DNA of 64,000 bases, taken from Staphylococcus kloosii. GTDB taxonomy: Bacteria; Bacillota; Bacilli; Staphylococcales; Staphylococcaceae. The translations under genes were made by a program, and so were the position numbers. This document shows, piece by piece, positions 1 to 8,262 of the stretch. The stretch is taken from NCBI RefSeq assembly GCF_003019255.1, contig NZ_CP027846.1:2480001-2544000 (forward strand). Reading direction: 5' to 3'. Below the pieces are notes generated by a model that was not told the DNA's origin, made no database searches, and saw only the letters and a list, made by a program, of their open reading frames with translations. Each line of letters starts with the position of its first letter. Position 1 is the stretch's first letter.

Positions 1-53
1 TAATAGATAAAACAATTAGAACGTTATTTGATGTATCTACAACACCAAATTAA
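1..53 (+). CDS. 3' end of an upstream gene (partial)
   Basis: One frame is open from base 3 and gives 16 residues ending RTLFDVSTTPN before a TAA at 51-53. A hairpin follows at 75-116, which fits the end of a rightward gene cut by the window edge. The fragment is too short to identify, and the open frame could be chance. Confidence 0.4.
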   Translation, partial: IDKTIRTLFDVSTTPN

Positions 54-74
54 TCTAATCTAATTACGAATATA

Positions 75-116
75 AAAATGCCGTTCTTTGGCCTATTCGC
101 CATCGAACGGTTTTCG
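75..116 (+). terminator. Rho-independent terminator
   Basis: The stem CCGTTC (81-86) pairs with GAACGG (105-110). An A run precedes it and TTTT follows it, so it could work in either direction. It probably ends the partial gene at the left edge. Confidence 0.55.
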
Positions 117-296
117 TATTTATTCTTTCGTTGCCCAAAATAATGAACTACTTGTATAGATATTTTACAAATTTATTATTTCTTCAAATTAATACAATGA
201 TTTATCAATTAATATCCTTTATAATCATATTATCGTACAAACGCACAATACATATATTTTTTATCATTGTGTATTATATTTAGAAAGCGGGATTAC

Positions 297-1226
297 ATGT
301 TTCTTTTATTTATTATGGGTATCGTTGCTGGTATGGTTGTACCCTTTCAAACATCAATCAACTCTAGGCTTAGTTTATACACCAAGTCATCATTTTATGC
401 TTCCACTATCTCTTTTGCTACTGGCACGGTATTTTTAATACTCATTAATGCCATTATTAACCCACAGGCATTTACGCCACATTTTTATAGTGGTCAGTCA
501 TTAAGCTATGTATGGTTTGTTGGTGGTGCATTAGGTGTCATCTTTTTAACAGGAAATTTATTACTATTACCTAGACTAGGTGCTTCTTTAACCGTCGTAA
601 TGACAATTGCCGGACAAATTATTATGGGCGTGACAATCGATACTTTTGGTTGGTTCGGCGCACCACATGACCCTTTTACAATTTTTAAAGTTATAGGTAT
701 TATTATTTTATTTATCGGTATTTTACTTATGAATTATACACGCAAAGCGGCTAATAAAAATAAAACAGCCAACCACTTTTACTTATGGCTTATTATTGGC
801 TTTGTCTTTGGATTTGCACCACCTATTCAAACAGCAATTAATAGTGCTTTAGGTCAACAAATCCATTCCTCAGTCATGGCTGCACTCGTTTCATTTACAA
901 TAGGAACAATCTTGCTATTTATTTTGACGCTTATATTCAATAGATCACTTAATATGACGAGCCACAACGAAGTTCAAGGTAAAATTAAGCCGTGGTATTT
1001 TATCGGAGGTATCCTCGGCGTAATTTTTGTAACGAGTAATATTATTTTAATGCCTCATTTAGGTGCAGCAGTCACTACCATTGTTGCCATGCTAGGTCAA
1101 ATGTTGATGGGTGTAATTATCGATCACTTTGGATTATTAGGAACTACCGTGAACAAAATAACACTACGTAAAGTTGCGGGCGTTATAGCTATTATGATTG
1201 GAATTATTTTACTACGTTTTTTCTAA
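297..1226 (+). CDS. DMT-family transporter with two fused YdcZ (DUF606) domains
   Basis: This is a polytopic inner-membrane protein of about 309 residues with roughly ten hydrophobic helices. The two halves are clearly homologous: GMVVPFQTSINSRL in the first matches GFAPPIQTAINSAL in the second, and the segments GALGVIFLTGNLLL and GILGVIFVTSNIIL correspond. Single YdcZ proteins are about 150 residues, so this is a tandem fusion. Family members are drug/metabolite-superfamily exporters; the substrate is unknown. I start at ATG 297 behind AAAGCGGG rather than at an in-frame ATG 30 bases upstream that lacks a ribosome site. The gene is monocistronic and followed directly by a strong terminator. 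Confidence 0.8.
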   Translation: MFLLFIMGIVAGMVVPFQTSINSRLSLYTKSSFYASTISFATGTVFLILINAIINPQAFTPHFYSGQSLSYVWFVGGALGVIFLTGNLLLLPRLGASLTVVMTIAGQIIMGVTIDTFGWFGAPHDPFTIFKVIGIIILFIGILLMNYTRKAANKNKTANHFYLWLIIGFVFGFAPPIQTAINSALGQQIHSSVMAALVSFTIGTILLFILTLIFNRSLNMTSHNEVQGKIKPWYFIGGILGVIFVTSNIILMPHLGAAVTTIVAMLGQMLMGVIIDHFGLLGTTVNKITLRKVAGVIAIMIGIILLRFF

Positions 1227-1238
1227 TAATGTAGACGT

Positions 1239-1278
1239 AAGACATTTACTTTGCACTTTTAGTAAATGTCTTTTTTTT
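1239..1278 (+). terminator. Rho-independent terminator
   Basis: GACATTTACT (1241-1250) pairs perfectly with AGTAAATGTC (1261-1270), followed by eight T residues. It ends the YdcZ-type transporter gene. Confidence 0.9.
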
Positions 1279-1346
1279 ATACAAAAATTTGGTAACTTTT
1301 CATAGTATAATCAACCATAACAATAAACATTATTGAGGTGACTTCT

Positions 1347-2282
1347 ATGAATAAGCATATTTTAATATCAATAATCACTATAGTCAGTGCCGTTATTATT
1401 GTAACCTGCTACTTTTTTTATAAGTACTATATAGTGAAAACTTCACATCAACCTGAGATTAAAACGATAAAGGTTCAATACGAACCATCTAAAAAGATTA
1501 ATGCTAGATATGAATCACAATCGCTATATCATTTTTACCTAGAACCTAAACATGGATATATAAACAACTGGTTAGTAAAAAATGGGACGCAGGTACATAA
1601 AAATCAACCACTTTTTGAATATTACAATCCAACTGTTGAAAAAGCTATTGCACTTAAACAACAACTTCTCGCAACATTAAACCACGATTCAGAACATACG
1701 CAGGACAACGCTCAGCTCGTTACTTTACAAAATGACATTGCAACACTCCAGCAAAATTTAAGAACTAAAATCAACGCTCCTTTCGATGGTATATTAACTA
1801 TCAATAACAGCAACCCTTCAACTCCACAATCGTATTTCGCTACACTTTATCAACCGAAATATCATATTTCTGCTAAAGTACCAGAAGCATACATATCCAC
1901 TCTAAAATTAGGTACTACGCTCAAAATTCACTCCCCACATAACGACCAAATCAACAATGAAAAGATAATTCATATCTCCCCTATACCTAGCAATTATGAT
2001 ACTAATGATAAACAATCACAATATGAATTACGGTTAACAGCTTCTGCAAAACCACTGCTCGGACAACATTGCGAACTTGAAATACCATCCACATCAATTG
2101 CTATACCTCAATCTGCATTATTAAATAATAAATATGTTTTTATAAAAAAATCAAATAAATTTGTAAAAAGAGTAATTAAATTTAATAAATCGGGTAATAA
2201 TAATCGTATCACTGTTAAATCAGGTTTATCACAAGGAGATATAATTGCGGAAAATGCAAATTCACTAAATACCTTGAATTAA
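1347..2282 (+). CDS. HlyD/MacA-like membrane-fusion (efflux adaptor) protein
   Basis: It has one N-terminal membrane helix (about residues 5-25), then an extracytoplasmic part with a biotinyl-lipoyl-like segment (GYINNWLVKNGTQVHKNQPL). A short coiled hairpin follows (KQQLLATLNHD... to LQNDIATLQQNL), then the second half-lipoyl stretch with APFDGIL and a beta-barrel region. This is the usual adaptor order in Gram-positive ABC exporters of the YknX/MacA type. No ABC ATPase or permease lies next to it, so its partner is unknown. ATG 1347 is preceded by TTGAGGTGA; the GTG nine bases upstream lies within that ribosome site. Role is inferred from fold only. Confidence 0.65.
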   Translation: MNKHILISIITIVSAVIIVTCYFFYKYYIVKTSHQPEIKTIKVQYEPSKKINARYESQSLYHFYLEPKHGYINNWLVKNGTQVHKNQPLFEYYNPTVEKAIALKQQLLATLNHDSEHTQDNAQLVTLQNDIATLQQNLRTKINAPFDGILTINNSNPSTPQSYFATLYQPKYHISAKVPEAYISTLKLGTTLKIHSPHNDQINNEKIIHISPIPSNYDTNDKQSQYELRLTASAKPLLGQHCELEIPSTSIAIPQSALLNNKYVFIKKSNKFVKRVIKFNKSGNNNRITVKSGLSQGDIIAENANSLNTLN

Positions 2283-2614
2283 TTTTAATTTCTAGAACAA
2301 TATAAGAACTAGACCAAAGAATAGGGATAAACTTTAATTTAAAAGTAATTATTATTTTTTGAATTTTGCTTATTTTCTTATTGAATTACAATAGAAAAAC
2401 ATCATGCTCATTCTTAAACAGTTTTTAGTTTACTTTTTATTTTAATTTAGATATAATTAACTAAATAATACTGGTTTTAATATATTTTATACAAATATAT
2501 TCTAGCCTTATATTAAGAATAAGTTTTGTATAAACTTTGAATTTTGACAAATAATTATAAAATTGTTACTGATAATACAACTTGAACGGGCTTATAACAC
2601 GGGAGGAATAAAGA
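2283..2614 (+). promoter_or_regulatory. sarA upstream control region
   Basis: This is a 332-bp, very AT-rich gene-free stretch before sarA. A TTGACA element at 2544-2549, with a TACTGATAAT-like -10 region around 2567-2576, lies just upstream of the ribosome site GGGAGGAATAAAG. In S. aureus sarA is driven by three staggered promoters, one of them SigB-dependent. Only the proximal promoter is recognisable to me here, and I found no convincing SigB site. Confidence 0.5.
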
Positions 2615-2989
2615 ATGGCGATTTCAAAAATAAATGATTGTTTCGAATTATTAGCTATGGTAACTTACGCAGACAAATTAAAAGGCATTATTAAAAAGGA
2701 ATTTTCTGTAAGTTTCGAGGAATTTGCAGTGCTAACTTATATAAGTGAACACGAAAGTGAAGAATATTACTTAAAAGACATCATTAACCACTTAAACTAC
2801 AAACAACCACAAGTAGTTAAAGCAGTAAAAAATTTATCGCAAGAAGATTACTTCGATAAAAAACGTAATGAACATGATGAAAGAACTGTGTTGATTTTAG
2901 TAAATAAAAAACAACGTAATAAAATCAATGAATTATTAGGGCGCGTTAATGATAGAATCAAACAAGCGAATGATAGTAAAGAAGTTTAA
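2615..2989 (+). CDS. sarA: Staphylococcal accessory regulator SarA
   Basis: This is a 124-residue winged-helix DNA-binding protein, the same length as S. aureus SarA and close to the sequence I remember for it. The opening KINDCFELL, the helix-turn-helix segment YYLKDIINHLNYKQPQVVKAVK and the wing motif KKRNEHDERTV are all present. SarA acts as a dimer that binds AT-rich promoter DNA and modulates agr, biofilm and exoprotein genes. The gene is monocistronic, has a strong ribosome site (GGGAGGAATAAAG) and ends at a near-perfect terminator. Identification is highly secure; regulon details for this species are inference. Confidence 0.97.
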   Translation: MAISKINDCFELLAMVTYADKLKGIIKKEFSVSFEEFAVLTYISEHESEEYYLKDIINHLNYKQPQVVKAVKNLSQEDYFDKKRNEHDERTVLILVNKKQRNKINELLGRVNDRIKQANDSKEV

Positions 2990-3017
2990 TACTTCATTAT
3001 TTCGCTTATAACTAATA

Positions 3018-3059
3018 AAAAGAGCGAGTTACCTTCATAGGTAACTCGCTCTTTTTATT
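3018..3059 (+). terminator. sarA terminator
   Basis: AAAGAGCGAGTTACC pairs with GGTAACTCGCTCTTT around a six-base loop and is followed by a T-rich tail. The symmetric A/T flanks could also stop the convergent gene at 3084. Confidence 0.92.
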
Positions 3060-3083
3060 TAATGTTATTTTGCAAGTATATCA

Positions 3084-3887
3084 TTAACTATGATTCAATT
3101 TTGTCGCATTTATAAATATATTAAATGCGTTTTTAAAATGCATCGGTTCTTCTATATGAGGTGCATGTCCTGACTCATTAAATATATTTAAATTAATATC
3201 TGTATGTGTTGCTAAAATAGCTTTCACATTGTTGTGATTAACTAAAGGATCGCACTTCCCGTTAATAATTAATATAGGTACATTTCCTCTTTTAATATTT
3301 CCATCATCATGATGCGTCGGAAACGACATTAATGCTCTATTAGCAATAGCGCTACATTCATCTTTTTGTCTGGCATATACTCTCTGTTCTTGTAACCATT
3401 TTCGTGCACTTTCTTTCGATTTATAAATATAAGGAAACAATATAATCAAAGCCTCTGCTTTATCAAAACCGACAATTTCATCTTGATGTTCAAACATTAA
3501 TTTATTGATACCATGCGTACCATTAGTGAAATCAAATGAAATTAATGTTAAAGACAATACTTTCTCTTCGTAGCATTCAGCAAATGTTTTTGCTATAACA
3601 CTCCCCATTTCATGCCCAATAATATGAACATGTGCAATATCTAATCTTTCGAGAAGTACAGCTAAATCATTAATATGATCCGTTAAATCATAAGCAACAG
3701 GTTTTGATGAATAACCATGCCCTCTCACATCATATGTGATTACCTCATAATGTTCTTTTAGTTCGTCTTTTAGATTTATAAAAGCAGCCATATTACCATC
3801 TAAAGCATGAATTAAAATAACGGGAACACCTTGACCCTCTCTTGTGTATGCAATCTCGTTGTCGTTATCAATCGAAATTTTATTCAT
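3084..3887 (-). CDS. Alpha/beta-hydrolase-fold protein with Glu at the nucleophile elbow
   Basis: This cytoplasmic protein of about 267 residues has the alpha/beta-hydrolase layout: an oxyanion-loop segment LIHALDGN, the strand-turn YDVRGHGYSSKP, the nucleophile elbow IIGHEMGSV, the acid loop NGKCDPLV and the histidine loop SGHAPHIEE. The elbow is normally G-x-S-x-G. Here Glu93 replaces the catalytic Ser, while Asp213 and His241 remain. The start is ATG 3887, eight bases after GGAGG; an upstream GTG lies inside the ribosome site. A second paralogue at 5608-6393 has the same GHEMG elbow. Family members are esterases, lipases or C-C hydrolases; whether this one is a hydrolase is open. Confidence 0.8.
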   Translation of the reverse strand: MNKISIDNDNEIAYTREGQGVPVILIHALDGNMAAFINLKDELKEHYEVITYDVRGHGYSSKPVAYDLTDHINDLAVLLERLDIAHVHIIGHEMGSVIAKTFAECYEEKVLSLTLISFDFTNGTHGINKLMFEHQDEIVGFDKAEALIILFPYIYKSKESARKWLQEQRVYARQKDECSAIANRALMSFPTHHDDGNIKRGNVPILIINGKCDPLVNHNNVKAILATHTDINLNIFNESGHAPHIEEPMHFKNAFNIFINATKLNHS

Positions 3888-4052
3888 TTGGGTCACCTCC
3901 CCTTACAAAACAATATACCCGCATTTATGATACTTTATACTAGTTTATTGCAATTAATCACTATTTAAAACATACTTAAATTTATTATTTTTAATTAATA
4001 TTGCCTTCGTAGATAGGGTTATAACTACACTTTTGTCACTATATTTCCAAAC

Positions 4053-4084
4053 AAAAAAGAGAACTGAAGTCATCTCAGTTCTCT
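4053..4084 (-). terminator. Terminator of the membrane-protein gene
   Basis: GAGAACTGA (4059-4067) pairs with TCAGTTCTC (4075-4083). On the minus strand the stem is followed by six T residues. Confidence 0.88.
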
Positions 4085-4090
4085 CTTCCA

Positions 4091-4801
4091 CTAATTTCTC
4101 GACGAAATTCTTATTGTGTAGTAAATAATAACGATTAATAATAATACCCAAATAGTAATAGAAGCAATTTGTGCAATTCCAGGATTAATAATCATAGCAT
4201 CAATTGTTTTCTGGCACAACAACAAGCCAATGCCAGTAAATTCTAAACGTCTGAAATAAATACCAGATATACTAAAAATAATACCTACGAAAAAGATAAA
4301 TTGATGCGCATAAATCGTTACTGCTACAATACTAAAATTCACGTTGAATGCATGAATAACTACAAGTATCAACGACACTAAAGCAATCGCCAATCCGATA
4401 TACATCTCAACCTTATTACTATACAAATAGTTTTTATTCGCTATCCTTAAATAAATAACAATGGAAATCGGTAAAATAATTAGACAATATACGATCGCTA
4501 AACCGGAAATAGCTTGAAAAGGTACATACTGTTTATCATATAAATATGAAATAAGTACGAAGTTTAAAATGAAAAAGACAATTGGGTTTAGCTGTAACGT
4601 AAATAAATTACGCTGAATTGTTAATATGATTTCTGCTGGCGACTTCCCTCTATATTCAATATAATCTTGGTCTTGATCTTCAGATTTTTTAAAATCTTTT
4701 TTTAACTTACTTTTAATATCATCAATTAAATTAGGAGAAAGTCCTTTATGGGTAAAATAGTCATTTATATTTTCCACTAATACTTTGTCGTTTACTCGCA
4801 T
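4091..4801 (-). CDS. Multi-pass membrane protein of unknown function
   Basis: The first 75 or so residues are hydrophilic and rich in Lys/Asp/Glu (KSKLKKDFKKSEDQDQD). Five or six hydrophobic helices follow, ending in a short charged tail SSRN. The layout resembles DUF1129-type proteins of Firmicutes (soluble helical head, then membrane bundle), but I cannot assign the family with confidence. It is transcribed alone on the minus strand between the hydrolase-like gene and the secreted-protein gene, with its own terminator. No catalytic motif is visible. Confidence 0.65.
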   Translation of the reverse strand: MRVNDKVLVENINDYFTHKGLSPNLIDDIKSKLKKDFKKSEDQDQDYIEYRGKSPAEIILTIQRNLFTLQLNPIVFFILNFVLISYLYDKQYVPFQAISGLAIVYCLIILPISIVIYLRIANKNYLYSNKVEMYIGLAIALVSLILVVIHAFNVNFSIVAVTIYAHQFIFFVGIIFSISGIYFRRLEFTGIGLLLCQKTIDAMIINPGIAQIASITIWVLLLIVIIYYTIRISSRN

Positions 4802-4894
4802 TATAATCTCCTTTTCCTTACTTTATTACAAAATATGATTATATTTTTATTTCTCTAATTAGTTTTAAGTTTAACTTAATAGTTATTGTAACAG

Positions 4895-4936
4895 TAAAAC
4901 AACCGACAAGTATATACAATGCCGGTTGTTTTATTA
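4895..4936 (-). terminator. Terminator of the secreted-protein gene
   Basis: AAACAACCG (4897-4905) pairs with CGGTTGTTT (4923-4931). The A/T flanks give a U-rich tail on the minus transcript. Confidence 0.8.
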
Positions 4937-4961
4937 AAATATCATTATTAAATAACTATAA

Positions 4962-5465
4962 TTATTGTAAGTCTATACGATATAATTTTATGTTTTTATC
5001 TTTTGGTGATGAAGAAGTAAATTGATAAGATAAATTATTATCTTGTATATAACCTATGTTCCCAGTCACATTATTAAAATGTTCACGTGTAGTGGCATTT
5101 GTGCTTACTTCTCTTTTTACTGCATTAAATGAAGGGCCAGAAGGTTCATTATATGACATTGATACTCTAGTAATTTTACCTTGATCTTTTTTACCGTCGG
5201 CAGTAACGACTAAAGTTCCTTTTGGTTCTTTAAATTCATAGTAATGCTCTTTATGATCGGGTCTATAAGAATATAGTGGTTTTTTATTCGTTTTTAAAAC
5301 CGTTTGAATTGAAGCACCAATTTTCGCACCTTCTAATGACTTATCACCTTGTTGTAACTGCTTCACATTATGAATTGAGTTACCTGTGGCAGCATCTGCA
5401 CTTGTTGCACTCACACCTGACAATGTAATACCTGCTACTAATACCGCTGACAATAACTTTTTCAT
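4962..5465 (-). CDS. Small secreted staphylococcal protein (SA0570-like)
   Basis: About 167 residues. It starts with a classic Sec signal peptide: MKKLL, a hydrophobic core, and a likely signal-peptidase site around SADA-A near residue 26. The mature part is basic and has a segment NVKQLQQGDKSLEGAKIG. As I recall, this corresponds to a conserved secreted protein two or three genes from sarA in S. aureus; no function is established to my knowledge. ATG 5465 sits seven bases after GGAGAG; an upstream in-frame GTG is less well placed. It lies between the two odd alpha/beta-hydrolase genes but has its own terminator. Confidence 0.75.
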   Translation of the reverse strand: MKKLLSAVLVAGITLSGVSATSADAATGNSIHNVKQLQQGDKSLEGAKIGASIQTVLKTNKKPLYSYRPDHKEHYYEFKEPKGTLVVTADGKKDQGKITRVSMSYNEPSGPSFNAVKREVSTNATTREHFNNVTGNIGYIQDNNLSYQFTSSSPKDKNIKLYRIDLQ

Positions 5466-5607
5466 AAGCACTCTCTCCTTTAACTACATACTATTTGTGC
5501 TCATGTACAGTATAATATAAAGATTACAAAAACAACAGTAATATTACAGAAATATTTCATATATTACTTACTTTTTCTTTATACAGCCATATTAATATAT
5601 TTAATAA

Positions 5608-6393
5608 TTATTTAAAACGTTTAATGAAACTATTTACTGAATTTAAAAAATCAGCTTTTTGTTCAACAAACGGATATAGTCCAGACGATTGAAACACTTC
5701 AAACTCACTATCTTTAATATAATCAGCGACTTCTTTAGCTTCAACTATCGTTGTTCTTTCTCCATGTTGACCTGCAATAATTTGTGTAGGTGTCGTAACT
5801 TTACCAAGATATTCTCTAATATTATTACATTTGAATGAAGCTTTAATAGAGTCCATTTCATTACTCGTTGCTATACCATTTGTATTTTCAACATGTTTTA
5901 AAAACTTATTAACTTTCTTTTTGTCGTAATACATTTTAGCTGCAAGGAATTTATGCTGCTTCTCCTCATCCCAAGTGCGAATTTTTTCAGAATATCTTCT
6001 ATAGATACGTTCTTCCGGAGTGGAATCTTCAATCATCGTAGGATTAATCATTGTTAACGACGACACATAATTTGGATTTGTGGCACTAAATTCTGCAGCA
6101 ACTGAGGCACCCATCTCATGTCCAATAACAGCACATTTATCTATGTAAAGGTAATCCAACAATTCTTTTACATCATTAGCATAATCTGTAAATTGAATAT
6201 TATTAGGTTTATCAGAATACCCATGACCACGTAGATCAATTAACACGACTTGATTATGTGTGGCTAAATCATCCTCGATGTTATGAAATACAGTATAATT
6301 ATCAAAAGCAGTGTGGATTAATACAATCGCATATCCTTCACCTACTGTTTTATAATTTAATATTGTACCGTCATTTGTAGTAAATAAATTCAT
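5608..6393 (-). CDS. Degenerate alpha/beta-hydrolase-fold protein, paralogue of the 3084-3887 gene
   Basis: 261 residues with the same fold landmarks: LIHTAFDN, IDLRGHGYSDKP and the elbow VIGHEMGAS. Glu93 stands at the nucleophile position, as in its paralogue. The acid loop reads AGQHGERT with no Asp in the usual place. The expected SGHxP histidine motif is SGLYPFVEQ, so the His is lost too. All three canonical triad positions therefore differ, while the scaffold is intact and uninterrupted. Only 4 bp separate it from the upstream HAD gene, so the two are probably co-transcribed, perhaps with the permease gene. A non-hydrolytic or unusual activity is likely; this is inference. Confidence 0.8.
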   Translation of the reverse strand: MNLFTTNDGTILNYKTVGEGYAIVLIHTAFDNYTVFHNIEDDLATHNQVVLIDLRGHGYSDKPNNIQFTDYANDVKELLDYLYIDKCAVIGHEMGASVAAEFSATNPNYVSSLTMINPTMIEDSTPEERIYRRYSEKIRTWDEEKQHKFLAAKMYYDKKKVNKFLKHVENTNGIATSNEMDSIKASFKCNNIREYLGKVTTPTQIIAGQHGERTTIVEAKEVADYIKDSEFEVFQSSGLYPFVEQKADFLNSVNSFIKRFK

Positions 6394-6397
6394 AATT

Positions 6398-7093
6398 TTA
6401 ATTTCCCTTCTGTTCTAATGGTAAAATAGTCAATAATTCTTCTAAAGTTGATATCGTAAAATCTACTTCTTCGGGTAAAGGTTCAATTTCTGCATCCTCT
6501 TCTTTAAACCATACACTAACCATACCCATCGCTCGAGCTGGCGCAACATCATTTAATGGATCGTCACCGACATACATTGTTTCTTCTGGTTTAGTATCTA
6601 ATTTTTCTAAGATATTTTCAAAAATTTTAGGATGGGGCTTTCTATACCCTACTGTTTGAGAAGTAGACATATAATTAATGACATGTTCTATGCCTAACGC
6701 ATGTAAACGATACTGTTTAATTTTGGATTTACCGTTAGCGATAACGCCTGTAAGATAATCTCTTTTAGTTAATTTTTCAAGCGTATATAACGTATCATAA
6801 TAAGGAAATACATAACGATAGAAATGCATTTCAAAATCATGAAATAAATCTTTCCAAGTTAATCTATCAACATGAAAATCTTTAATTATCGCTTTATACA
6901 ATTCCGGCTTGTCGTGATCTTCATCATCATCAAGTTCAATAAATTTATTTTTAAAATCTGCCAGTTGGATACTAACTAAATAGTCATGGAAACGTTCATA
7001 TTGTTCTTCAATAAACTTGTCTCTCGATTTCTTTCTATCTAGTAAAGTACCTTCTAAATCAAATACGACGGCTTTAATATTTGATAAATCCAT
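6398..7093 (-). CDS. HAD-superfamily hydrolase-like protein with variant motif I
   Basis: 231 residues with a HAD core and a helical cap (about residues 20-90). Motif I is VVFDLEGTLLD, where the second, acid/base Asp is Glu. Motif II reads GVIANGKSK, with Ala where Ser or Thr is usual. Motif III Lys lies in YRKPHPKIFE, and motif IV is MYVGDDPLND. A D-x-E variant is known in the enolase-phosphatase branch, so activity is possible. It sits 37 bp after the iron-type permease and 4 bp before the degenerate hydrolase gene, probably one operon. Substrate unknown. Confidence 0.8.
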   Translation of the reverse strand: MDLSNIKAVVFDLEGTLLDRKKSRDKFIEEQYERFHDYLVSIQLADFKNKFIELDDDEDHDKPELYKAIIKDFHVDRLTWKDLFHDFEMHFYRYVFPYYDTLYTLEKLTKRDYLTGVIANGKSKIKQYRLHALGIEHVINYMSTSQTVGYRKPHPKIFENILEKLDTKPEETMYVGDDPLNDVAPARAMGMVSVWFKEEDAEIEPLPEEVDFTISTLEELLTILPLEQKGN

Positions 7094-7130
7094 AGTCTAC
7101 CTTCTTTATAGTTAATTTATACATTTCAAG

Positions 7131-8084
7131 CTAATCTACTGTTTTGGGTTGTGTTACCATCAAGTAAAATAGTACTGGAATTCCAATTAATGCTAGAACA
7201 ATACTTGCTGGTATTTGATACGTTTGTAAAATAATACCACCAAACCAATCAGCTATTACCATTACGGTTCCACCTATAATAATGTTCAACGTCATTTGTA
7301 TACCTAGTGAGTAACCTACGTAATATCTGCGAATCAATTGGGGTATAACCATACCAATAAATCCGATAACCCCAACAAATGAAACAATTGTTGCTGTCAG
7401 TATCGAAGAGATAAATAGTACAGTATAAGTTAAATTTCTAGATTTAATTCCTAGAGATTGCGCATGCATCTCACCTAATTGCAGTAATTTTATACGCGGC
7501 ATTAAACTATATAATATTATAATGCATAGAATCAACACAAGCCCTATATAATATATTTCATTATATTCTGCTGAAGAAAATCCACCAAACATATAATTTA
7601 CAATATTATTCATTTTGCGCTCATTAAAAATGATTAACACATAGAGTAGCGCATTAAACAATGCACCTATCATAATACCCGCTAAAATAAGCGATCTTGT
7701 AGGATACCCTCGCGACATAATTGACGTAATTAAAATGACTAATATTAATGTTATCAAACTGAATATCATTGATAATAATGGAATGAACAAGAAGCCTAGT
7801 CCTAAAATTACGGCTAAGCCAGAACCAAACGTAGCACCACTAGCTAATCCTAACGTAAAACTATCTGCCAATGGGTTATTTAATAACGTTTGAAACATTT
7901 GCCCAGCAAGCGTCAATCCAATACCAGCCAACAATGCTTCAACCACCCTAGGTATTCTCACTTCTAGCAATATTGTTTGCGCCATTGCATGATTAAGACC
8001 CCATAATCCCCATACAATACTTAAAATGAAAGTAATTATTAATATGATTAACCACAAATATAACGTCTTATAATGTTGCATCAT
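7131..8084 (-). CDS. FecCD-type iron/cobalamin ABC transporter permease
   Basis: 317 residues with nine or ten membrane helices. It carries the family signatures RIPRVVEALLAGIGLTLAGQ near the N-terminus, PLADSFTLGLASGATFGS, and FVGVIGFIGMVIPQLIRR near residue 240. FecCD permeases move siderophore-iron, haem or cobalamin through the membrane with a cognate ATPase. No ATPase gene is next to it. The matching lipoprotein gene is immediately upstream (8263-9138) but is separated by a terminator-like hairpin, so the permease may need its own promoter or read-through. An ATPase encoded elsewhere is assumed. Confidence 0.88.
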   Translation of the reverse strand: MMQHYKTLYLWLIILIITFILSIVWGLWGLNHAMAQTILLEVRIPRVVEALLAGIGLTLAGQMFQTLLNNPLADSFTLGLASGATFGSGLAVILGLGFLFIPLLSMIFSLITLILVILITSIMSRGYPTRSLILAGIMIGALFNALLYVLIIFNERKMNNIVNYMFGGFSSAEYNEIYYIGLVLILCIIILYSLMPRIKLLQLGEMHAQSLGIKSRNLTYTVLFISSILTATIVSFVGVIGFIGMVIPQLIRRYYVGYSLGIQMTLNIIIGGTVMVIADWFGGIILQTYQIPASIVLALIGIPVLFYLMVTQPKTVD

Positions 8085-8202
8085 TGTTCCACACTTTCAT
8101 TAATGTCTCGATTATTTCTTCTTATTACAATATCACGAGCAGTACATTAACACCATAGCAATAAATGATAAGCATATACATTTTCAACATATATTATGCA
8201 TA

Positions 8203-8251
8203 AAAGCATCCGTAACGCTAGCCTTGGCTAATTAACGTTCGGATGCTTATC
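8203..8251 (-). terminator. Hairpin between substrate-binding protein and permease genes
   Basis: AAGCATCCG (8204-8212) pairs with CGGATGCTT (8240-8248), extended inward by AACG/CGTT pairing, with a TTTTA tail on the minus strand. It may end the lipoprotein transcript or reduce expression of the permease downstream. Confidence 0.75.
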
Positions 8252-8262
8252 TTTATTTTATG

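Noticed and set aside
3954..4151. A 65-codon minus-strand open frame overlapping the membrane-protein gene
   Set aside because: It runs across the terminator hairpin at 4053-4084, overlaps a better gene and has no ribosome site of its own.
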